A stretch of 64,000 bases of DNA from Chitinophaga agri (lineage in GTDB: Bacteria; Bacteroidota; Bacteroidia; Chitinophagales; Chitinophagaceae): positions 6,962,001-7,026,000 of the forward strand of contig NZ_CP048113.1 of the NCBI RefSeq assembly GCF_010093065.1, in the 5' to 3' direction. This document shows, piece by piece, positions 1 through 6,284 of the stretch. Position 1 is the stretch's first letter. Every line of letters begins with the position of its first letter. The position numbers and the translations under genes were made by a program. Under the pieces are notes generated by a model. That model had not been told where the DNA came from. It worked only from the letters and a program-made list of their open reading frames with translations, and did no database searches.

Positions 1-223
1 TCCAATAATTTTATGCCTCCATGGCTTAATAATATTCGTATCTGCATATTCCTCGTCTGGAGAACTTTTTAATAATGACTTATCGATGTCAATTATCTTT
101 TCATTTATCCATTAAACCGAAATGATTTAAGTCAGATGGAATGACGTTGTTAAACTCACCGGAATTTTTTAACACATTGGTATCACGAGGCGGATCCAAT
201 AAATCATACCCAAAAAAATCCAT
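1..223 (-). pseudogene. Left-edge hypothetical gene, apparently frameshifted and cut by the window end
   Basis: On the minus strand an ATG at 223 opens a 40-codon frame that reads like protein (MDFFGYDLLDPPRDTNVL...) and stops at 101-103. A second protein-like frame (NEKIIDIDKSLLKSSPDEEY...) starts around that stop and runs off the window at position 1. Together they look like one gene with a frameshift near 100-110, or two overlapping genes. I recognise no family. The surrounding DNA is AT-rich like the rest of the 1-6130 island. The remainder lies outside the window, so gene size is unknown. Confidence 0.3.
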
Positions 224-238
224 GATCCGTAATCTTAA

Positions 239-282
239 TTGGCTTGCAGTAAGCATTAGGATTGATGCTTACTGCAAGCCAA
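239..282. terminator. Perfect 18-bp inverted repeat hairpin
   Basis: Arms 239-256 and 265-282 are perfectly complementary around an 8-nt loop. There is no strong T-run on either side, so it is not a standard intrinsic terminator. It lies just upstream of the minus-strand ATG at 223, so it could instead be a leader structure or operator. Confidence 0.35.
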
Positions 283-368
283 GTTAAAAATTCACTAAGT
301 TGAATATTATTGAGGATAAAATCCAATGAGGTGAAGAAAACGTTTCATAGCAGCCATTCAATACGGTA

Positions 369-392
369 TAATTCCAAAGATCTTTGGAATTA
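369..392. repeat. 24-bp perfect palindrome
   Basis: Positions 369-392 read the same on both strands, centred on AGATCT. It lies in non-coding DNA between the left-edge gene and the gene at 671. It could be an operator for a dimeric regulator. The rest of 283-670 shows no supportable gene; it contains only short frames with stops. Confidence 0.4.
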
Positions 393-670
393 CGATTACT
401 TTCTACTACACTTCATTTAACCTCTGAGCAACAGATGCCAATTCCGTAAACTGTGGTAGTCTGGCTGGCTAATTAACATATGTAATCCAAGCGTCCGCAT
501 CTTGTCTGCAATCATAAAATACAAACTACTTGGTATTTTCTATTGATAGTATCCTTTATATTTTGCGTAGAAGGCCCGATAAGTGATGAACATGAAATCA
601 GTGAGTATCTGTTGTAGTATAACAGGACACTTAAATTTTAAATATAATATAATAATCAACTTATTAATTT

Positions 671-1583
671 ATGGAAAAAAATACTTGGATTGATGTTGAA
701 AGGGAATACGAATATCGAAATGAAGAATGGATCGAAGTAAAAAGAAAATCCATTAGAAATCAAGGTTTATCAACTAAGGTGAAAGATATATGGGAGTTAA
801 TATTCAAGTTTTTTGCCGCGATTGCAATATTTACTCCATTTATCATTATTACTGTCCAAAATAGGAGTGAAATTAAGCTGCAAAAAAAAAAATGCGTTGA
901 TGGAATTATCGTCTGATATTATATCTACATTAGAATTGTTCAAAAGAACAGCAACATACGATTCCCTTGTAAATTCGGCTAACAATACTACATTGTCTGT
1001 AATTTATCCGTCTAAAATCGCTGTATATGGTACCAAAGAAATTTACGATGCTTACATTTTAGCTAAGTCAAGCTTAGGAGTTGTACTTTATTTGCGAAAA
1101 TTAATGGTTGAAAGCGAAGATATTTTATCACAGATAAGATATTTGAATAATTTTGCAGATTACGTGAGACATGAGATAGATACCGTTTATTTGATCTCAA
1201 ATTCAAAAATATTAAAAGACTCCACGTATTTGAAGAAGCTAATATATAAACTTGACGAGAATCTTTCTTTTGCATTAGGCACCTGTAACAATATTAGGAG
1301 GCATGCGTCAAATGATTCAAGTAAATTTAGTTATCGTCTGATGTCTCGAATATCGGATGGAGAAAAAATATTTCAGAGAATAGAGATATCAAGTGATAAT
1401 TTGTGGGATAGTATGTTTATTGAATCCCAATTACGTGGGAAGAAACTGATATCAATTAATATGCGGACGACTGAACTTAATAGTTGGATGTCGTCTTTGT
1501 CGAAATTCGAACTTTTATCCGAAGAGGCTTATAAAGTTAAAATTGGTCTTTTGCAGGAAACAATCCTTAAGGAGTTAAAATAG
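671..1583 (+). pseudogene. Membrane-anchored hypothetical protein, frame broken at an A11 run
   Basis: The frame from ATG 671 encodes a charged N-terminus and a transmembrane helix (about residues 42-62) and terminates at 914-916, soon after a run of 11 A at 882-892. The reading frame shifted by +1 continues protein-like from the run to 1583 (...KNALMELSSDIISTLELF...). With one A fewer the two parts join into about 303 residues: short cytoplasmic head, one TM helix, then an alpha-helical rich C-terminal region. I do not recognise the family. The shift could be a true mutation, a sequencing error in the homopolymer, phase variation, or a polymerase slippage site that still yields some full-length product. 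Base composition matches the foreign island. Confidence 0.5.
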
Positions 1584-1795
1584 AGATCATAACCAAGATG
1601 AGACAACATCATTGATAACACGTATTGTCGAGTGACGAAAGCGCGTTTAATCCTATTTTAAATTGAAGAAGTTGTGATTTAATCTGACATTCATTTATCA
1701 ACTGTGCAAATTTGTGAACTTGATTTGTTATCACGGCTTATCGAACCTGTTTTGAATTGAGTATGAATTATTTGTGGAACTGAGTAAGATAGGTA

Positions 1796-1836
1796 AAAAT
1801 GCGAAATCCGCTATCAGAGCGGATTTCGCATTTTTT
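1796..1836. terminator. Strong hairpin terminator (17-bp perfect stem)
   Basis: Stem 1796-1812 / 1818-1834 is perfect, with a 5-nt loop, A-rich before and T6 after, so it can act on both strands. It sits directly beside the tRNA-like remnant at 1837, in the same relative position as the terminator beside the intact tRNA-Leu at 6137. Confidence 0.8.
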
Positions 1837-1865
1837 GTGCCCAGTAGTGGATTATTCTCGAACCA
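1837..1865 (-). other. Degraded copy of tRNA-Leu 3' end (putative attachment-site remnant)
   Basis: Plus-strand GTGCCCAG at 1837-1844, followed by TAGTGGATTATTCTCGAACCA, aligns with the tRNA-Leu(CAG) 3' end at 6136-6157 (GTGCCCAG, AACTGGATTCGAACCA) with a small insertion and a few changes. It has the same orientation as the intact tRNA and the same neighbouring terminator arrangement. This is what remains when an element integrates into a tRNA 3' end and leaves a 3' copy at its far side. The degeneracy implies an old event; chance similarity of a T-arm-like sequence is the alternative. Confidence 0.45.
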
Positions 1866-2273
1866 ATTGGTTCTGATTATTAGTAAGTTATGAGTAGTTG
1901 GGTTACCGTACCCATAGTTGTAATCTCATTCTTGTTGATAATATATTTGAATTTTTATATGGATATTATTCTCCGTTTGCCGTTCGACATCCTCAATAAG
2001 CAGTAAGTCTCTTATTAGATATTTGGGAATAGATCTAGGCATCTATGGGATTAGCAATTATGTATAGAGCATACAACTCACTATTTGTTTTGTTCTTTGC
2101 GGATCAGTATGTCAATCGTTTATAGGCATTTGCTATTTACAATGTTATTTTTTTTGCCTTACTGCAACCTATAGTATCAACTAATGGAGTTTCGATGGCT
2201 CCTATATTAAAATAGTCATTAATGTCAATTTTTAAAGAATGGTGCCAGATACAGAAAGAGGAGAGGGGAAATC
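1866..2273. other. Non-coding AT-rich stretch
   Basis: I see no reading frame with protein-like content, no RNA gene and no strong repeat here. It is probably decayed mobile-element DNA between the putative attachment remnant and the relic frames that follow. Confidence 0.4.
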
Positions 2274-2601
2274 ATGGCAGCCTGCTTAAATCCGTTTTCT
2301 GCAATATCATCAGCTATACGAGCTAAATCGTCATAATGAGATCGAACGGTCTCTATAAACCGAGCCTCTACTTTCTCTCTGCTCCCTGGAAGCTTTGAGA
2401 AACTGTAAAGGGGGCTATCGATATTCTAGATGCAACCGCAGATTTTAATAATACTGAGGAAATGAGAGCGTGGTTGAAAACGATATAGTAGAAAAGCTGA
2501 GTCTCAAAGTGGACTGGCCTACAGTTGGAACCGCACGGATTTGGAGGGCGCTTAAACAAGAAATGTTTACAGAAAAGGTAGCTGTATGGGAAAGGAAATA
2601 A
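2274..2601 (+). pseudogene. Decayed gene relic in three frames
   Basis: An ATG at 2274, preceded by a purine-rich GAGGAGAGGGG, starts a protein-like frame (MAACLNPFSAISSAIRAKSS) hit by TAA TGA at 2334-2339 and continuing readable to 2408. A second frame (2399-2488, ETVKGAIDILDATADFNN...) overlaps it, and a third (2473-2601, VENDIVEKLSLKVDWPTV...) ends at TAA 2599-2601. The three pieces follow one another in order, as a single gene broken by two stops and two frameshifts. I do not recognise the family. It indicates that this part of the island is no longer under selection. Confidence 0.45.
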
Positions 2602-2618
2602 TTAAGGAGGAAAAATTA

Positions 2619-2759
2619 ATGACCAACGATAAAAATTCTATTAAGGAAGGGTAATATCGTATAGAGATAACAAAGGATGAAAGCACATTGCTACTGTCAC
2701 ATAATTTTAAGCAGGTGGTAAAATTAGAGGGAGATTTACTTAACGGTAAAAATGATTAA
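2619..2759 (+). pseudogene. Small relic gene with in-frame TAA
   Basis: A good ribosome binding site (AAGGAGG at 2604-2610) precedes ATG 2619. The frame reads MTNDKNSIKEG, then TAA at 2652-2654, then continues protein-like (YRIEITKDESTLLLSHNF...) to TAA 2757-2759. Without the internal stop it would be 46 residues. It directly follows the relic at 2274-2601 and probably belonged to the same decayed unit. Function unknown. Confidence 0.4.
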
Positions 2760-2906
2760 TTAATATGGGAATTGAGAAAACTGGAAAGCCACTTATTTTC
2801 ACCAGATATGGACCGAAATATTAGGCTGTTTACTTTCGCTTAATTGTGAATGGTTTTATTATTAATTAGTTTATGAGCCTCTAATCCCGAAATAAAGGAA
2901 GTAATC

Positions 2907-2939
2907 TTTGTAAAATTCGAATGCAGGTTTATTTATTTG
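2907..2939 (+). promoter_or_regulatory. Possible Bacteroidota-type promoter for the primase-like gene
   Basis: TTTG at 2907-2910 and TTTATTTG at 2932-2939 are 21 nt apart and resemble the TTTG / TAnnTTTG -33/-7 elements, with one mismatch in the -7 box. The start codons at 2969 or 2981 follow. Confidence 0.35.
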
Positions 2940-2968
2940 TCGATAACCTCACAACATTGTAACAATAC

Positions 2969-4021
2969 ATGGAGAACGTTATGAATTTACAACGTATTTT
3001 AGAACGAAAGGTGTCATTTCAATCTAAAATATGGGGTCCAATAGATAGAGAACTTTCAATTTCTGAAATCCTTACAGATATAAAAAGCGACAAATATCGT
3101 GACCAAGTCGAGAAATTAAGGATTCATTTGGAAGGTGGAGACATAGATGGATATAATATTCATAAAAAAACGTTACCATCTGTTACATTTTGTGCAACAT
3201 TTCAAGATAAAAGGAAAAGGGAATTCTTAAAGGAGTACAATAATATCATTGTAATTGACATAGATAAGTTAAATGAGGAAGAGTTTTTAAGAGCAAAAAA
3301 TGTCTTGTATTCGGATAAGTATGTATTTACATATTGGGAATCACCCTCTCAGAAAGGATTAAAGGGGCTAATCGCACTCTCTTATACTTTCAATATTGAA
3401 AATAGTAAAGTAGATGAAATTCATAGAAGCTCTTTTCAAAAGATTTCAACTTATTTTTTTGATACTTATCAAATACAACTAGATGAAAGTGGCAGTGATA
3501 CCACAAGGTTATGCTTTTTATCTTTTGATCCTAATATTTGTTTAAAGAATTCAATACAGGCATTTGAGATTAATGAAAATGAAATGCTTATTAATAGACG
3601 GAAATTAACAACACAAAAGAGCGAAAGAGCTGTCCTCAAAACTAATAAGGACGTATTATTTAATCCCCTGAATAAAAATAGCCAAACAAACAGAAGAATA
3701 ATTCAATCAATAATACGCTATTTAAGGAATAGAAATTTAAGTATTACTGCTTCATATGAGGAGTGGTATAGAGTTGCTTTTTCCATTGCAGATTCTTTTA
3801 CATATGATATAGGTAGAAAATACTACTTGTCGCTTTGTAAGCTTGATGGTCACAGATTTGACGAAATAGGCAGTGTAAACATGCTTGAATACTGCTATAA
3901 AAACTTGTCCGGCCAAATACATTTTAGCACAATTTTACATTTCGCGGCGCTAAAGGGCTATAAAGATCAATCCAAGAAGAATGGGGTTCCGAAGACGGCT
4001 GCTAGCAATAGCACGTCGTAA
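2969..4021 (+). CDS. BT4734/VirE-N-type primase-like protein with PriCT-2-like domain
   Basis: 350 residues. Residues about 65-190 match the BT4734-like/VirE N-terminal pattern: SVTFCATF at 71-78, a DID motif (D97, D99) in VIDIDKL, KGLKGL at 129-134 and a DTTRLCFLSFDP segment near 177-188. This fold is related to archaeo-eukaryotic primases. Residues about 240-328 look like the PriCT-2 alpha-helical domain (EEWYRVAFSIAD, ending HFSTILHFAALKGY). Family members in mobile elements usually continue into a VirE-type P-loop domain. Here the protein stops right after PriCT-2, and its last 15 residues are encoded by the first arm of the structured RNA candidate at 3977-4169. It may be naturally short, or truncated by insertion of the RT cassette. 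Start could also be ATG 2981. The role in priming element replication is inferred from family. Confidence 0.75.
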   Translation: MENVMNLQRILERKVSFQSKIWGPIDRELSISEILTDIKSDKYRDQVEKLRIHLEGGDIDGYNIHKKTLPSVTFCATFQDKRKREFLKEYNNIIVIDIDKLNEEEFLRAKNVLYSDKYVFTYWESPSQKGLKGLIALSYTFNIENSKVDEIHRSSFQKISTYFFDTYQIQLDESGSDTTRLCFLSFDPNICLKNSIQAFEINENEMLINRRKLTTQKSERAVLKTNKDVLFNPLNKNSQTNRRIIQSIIRYLRNRNLSITASYEEWYRVAFSIADSFTYDIGRKYYLSLCKLDGHRFDEIGSVNMLEYCYKNLSGQIHFSTILHFAALKGYKDQSKKNGVPKTAASNSTS

Positions 4022-4169
4022 GTTTCAGCCTTGTTAACGGTCATTCGCACAGAGAATGGTAAGCTTTACATTCTTGACTATAGGCTTTAAAGAAAGTGTG
4101 ACGACTTTTTGTCAGTATTATGGTATGACGAGTAATCTATTACTCTGTTTCACAGGAACCCCATCTTTT
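3977..4169 (+). ncRNA. Structured RNA candidate upstream of the reverse transcriptase
   Basis: A perfect 10-bp closing stem (3981-3990 with 4155-4164) extends by four more pairs past a one-base bulge (3977-3980 with 4166-4169). Inside are nested hairpins: 3994-4003/4010-4017 (GACG..TGCT loop AGCAAT), 4042-4046/4054-4058, a GTCA/TGAC hairpin near 4112-4130, and GAGTAA/TTACTC near 4130-4145. A TGTGA/TCACA pairing near 4097/4150 encloses the last two. The closing stem ends 3 nt before the preferred RT start at 4173. This layout recalls retron msr-msd with its a1/a2 repeats, and the non-coding RNAs of defence RTs. Identity as a template or co-factor RNA is inference. Confidence 0.55.
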
Positions 4170-4172
4170 CTA

Positions 4173-6020
4173 ATGCAGCAATTTGAAGAATTATTTAAAG
4201 ATTACGACATCATTAGTTATATATGCCGTGTAAGGGCAAAACTTGCTAAGCAGCGTAACAAGAAGCATACACTTCACATTCTTACCAGCAATGAAAATTA
4301 TAACTATCACACCCAGCAAGCGAATCTGCAATCAAAATATGAAAAGGATTTATTGAACCTTTTAAATTCCATATTGCCTCCCAGGAGAAAATGGAAGAAG
4401 CTAGGGGAGAAATCTCGGCTCAAGATGAAAAAGAATGGACCAAGACAGAAGCTGAGTACCGTCGACAAGAATTTGTATTCGCTCATTAAAACAGTGAAAT
4501 ACTATCGTTTGAAGGAGCCTAAAGAGACTTTCATAGTTAAGTTAGATGAATTTGTAAAGGATATACAACAAGCTATCCGCACCGGAAATTATTCGGTTAG
4601 TAAGCCTACGATTTATCCGAAGGCCAAAGATAAAAAGAGACTTCATGAATTGAAAGGTGATGAAAGAAATACTTGTCGTCCATTGTCATTATTTCATCTG
4701 AAAGATAGGCTAATATTGAGTTTTGCAAATAACTACCTTACTCGTTTATTCGATAAATATTTTGATGAATGCTCTTTGGCATTTAGGGCGATACCTCATC
4801 AGGTAGTTAATCATCACACCGCAATTAGGAAGATAATTGAATACAAAAAACAACATACCGACACGCCTCTTTGGGTCGCAGAGTGTGATATGAAAAAATT
4901 TTATGATTCGGTGAATCACAAATTAATATTAGAGCAGTTTGATAAACTATTAGAAATAGCTCAGCGGGAAAAAATGCATTTAAAATTTGACATTTGCAGG
5001 AAAATATTTGTCTCCTATTTGGATTGCTATAGCTTTAATCACGATGTATTTCCTAGAAATGACGATTTGGATTATTGGAAAGAATTCAATATCCCTCAAG
5101 GCGAATATGGTTGGATTGAAAATGAAATAAAGCAGCTTGGATTTTATGACGATGTAATAGAAGAAAGAATCGGTATCCCGCAAGGCGGTGCACTTTCCGG
5201 TCTTATTGCAAATATAGTATTAAATATTGCCGACAATATAATGGTTAATAATTTTAAGGACTTGTTTTACATAAGGTTCTGCGACGATATGATAATTATG
5301 CATCCTGATAGGGATGTATGCGAAAGGGGTATGCAGTTATACAAGCAAACATTAGAAGAAGTAAAGCTGGCACCGCATGAGGTGTCTTCATGTTTGATTG
5401 GAGAACCTAAAAAGGGAAAAAAATATATGGCTGGCAAGTCATTAAAGCCTTTTTGGAAAGGAAAATCGAAAGGGCCATACAAATGGGATAGCGTTGAAAA
5501 TGAAGGTTTCCCCTGGATAGGATTTGTTGGTTACGAAATGCATTACGATGGTGCAATTAGAGTACGTAAAAATTCGTTAGAGAAAGAACTGAAAAAGCAA
5601 AAAGAGATATTTCAGAAAACGATGGGTGCTATTGGAAATGGTCAAAGAGTTAGCCGTGGAACTATTGCAGAATCTGTCATTAGGAGGTTAATTGGGATGT
5701 CCGTAGGCAGAGTAGAACTTTGGAATTATGCAACTATAGTTCACGAAATGTGTTGGAAAAATGGATTTCAGGAATTGACTGCTAACAGTCATTCGATTAA
5801 ACAGATTAAAAGATTAGATAGAGGTCGTAGCAAAGTATATTATGATTTGATTAAGGAATGCGGTAATCCTATTTTACAAAGACAGGGTAAAAGGAATATT
5901 AGTTTTGAAAAAAGGCAGATTATCTTATACAACAAACCATTTAGCTACTATTATCATGTAATCGAAAGAGCCAGTACACATGTCGATACGAAGCCAAAAG
6001 ATGATTCGGACGATAAATAG
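4173..6020 (+). CDS. Reverse transcriptase (RNA-directed DNA polymerase), unassigned class
   Basis: 615 residues from ATG 4173. The same frame is open from 4056, but those 39 codons lie inside the structured RNA and do not look like protein, so I choose 4173. RT motifs are clear: RPLSLFHLKDRL at 169-180, SLAFRA at 201-206, motif A ECDMKKFYDS (D239), motif B GIPQGGALSGLIAN at 334-347 and motif C FCDD (D371, D372). There is an unusually long insertion of about 85 residues between motifs A and B, and a basic C-terminal region of about 215 residues. I see no group II intron domain V sequence after the gene, no HNH endonuclease and no canonical retron YADD/VTG pattern. It could be a defence-type (UG/DRT) RT or part of a retroelement. 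AT-rich like the island; follows the primase-like gene on the same strand. Confidence 0.85.
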   Translation: MQQFEELFKDYDIISYICRVRAKLAKQRNKKHTLHILTSNENYNYHTQQANLQSKYEKDLLNLLNSILPPRRKWKKLGEKSRLKMKKNGPRQKLSTVDKNLYSLIKTVKYYRLKEPKETFIVKLDEFVKDIQQAIRTGNYSVSKPTIYPKAKDKKRLHELKGDERNTCRPLSLFHLKDRLILSFANNYLTRLFDKYFDECSLAFRAIPHQVVNHHTAIRKIIEYKKQHTDTPLWVAECDMKKFYDSVNHKLILEQFDKLLEIAQREKMHLKFDICRKIFVSYLDCYSFNHDVFPRNDDLDYWKEFNIPQGEYGWIENEIKQLGFYDDVIEERIGIPQGGALSGLIANIVLNIADNIMVNNFKDLFYIRFCDDMIIMHPDRDVCERGMQLYKQTLEEVKLAPHEVSSCLIGEPKKGKKYMAGKSLKPFWKGKSKGPYKWDSVENEGFPWIGFVGYEMHYDGAIRVRKNSLEKELKKQKEIFQKTMGAIGNGQRVSRGTIAESVIRRLIGMSVGRVELWNYATIVHEMCWKNGFQELTANSHSIKQIKRLDRGRSKVYYDLIKECGNPILQRQGKRNISFEKRQIILYNKPFSYYYHVIERASTHVDTKPKDDSDDK

Positions 6021-6034
6021 AATAGGGAGGTAGA

Positions 6035-6083
6035 AGGTCCCCAAGTTTTCAACTTGATCCATAGCGAGGCCTAGAGCGGACCT
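6035..6083 (+). ncRNA. Structured 3' region after the RT gene
   Basis: AGGTCC (6035-6040) pairs with GGACCT (6078-6083), enclosing a perfect CAAGTT-TTC-AACTTG hairpin at 6042-6056 and an AGGCCT palindrome. There is no T-run, so it is not a simple terminator. It begins 15 nt after the RT stop and may be a 3' RNA element of the RT transcript or an element end. Confidence 0.35.
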
Positions 6084-6093
6084 AAAAGCCGAT

Positions 6094-6126
6094 AAAAAGC
6101 AAAAGGTCGGAGACTTCTCCGACCTT
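6094..6126 (-). terminator. Intrinsic terminator of tRNA-Leu
   Basis: A perfect 10-bp stem (6103-6112 / 6117-6126) with a 4-nt loop is followed on the minus strand by a T-rich tract. It lies 10 nt beyond the tRNA 3' end. Confidence 0.8.
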
Positions 6127-6136
6127 TCCGCTTTTG

Positions 6137-6220
6137 TGCCCAGAACTGGATTCGAACCAGCACACCCTTGCGAGCGCTGCGACCTGAACACAGTGCGTCT
6201 ACCAATTTCGCCATCTGGGC
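6137..6220 (-). tRNA. tRNA-Leu (anticodon CAG)
   Basis: The minus-strand sequence folds as a class II tRNA of 84 nt. It has acceptor stem GCCCAGA/TCTGGGC with discriminator A, D-arm with ATTGGTAGACGC, anticodon stem CTGTG/CGCAG with loop TTCAGGT (anticodon CAG at 6184-6186), a long variable arm CGCTCGCAAGGGTG and T-loop GGTTCGAATCC. CCA is not encoded. The putative integrated island begins at its 3' side. Confidence 0.97.
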
Positions 6221-6284
6221 ATCTTTGATTTCCGTGTCAGGGAGTGCAAATGTATAATCTTTTTTTAAACCAACAAATTTTTTT

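Noticed and set aside
3976..4170. Group II intron 5' end or DGR template repeat before the RT
   Set aside because: No GTGYG intron start, no domain V-like 34-nt hairpin after the RT and no adenine-variable repeat pair seen.
4056..4172. N-terminal 39-codon extension of the RT frame
   Set aside because: It lies within nested hairpins, lacks family similarity and the closing stem ends just before ATG 4173.
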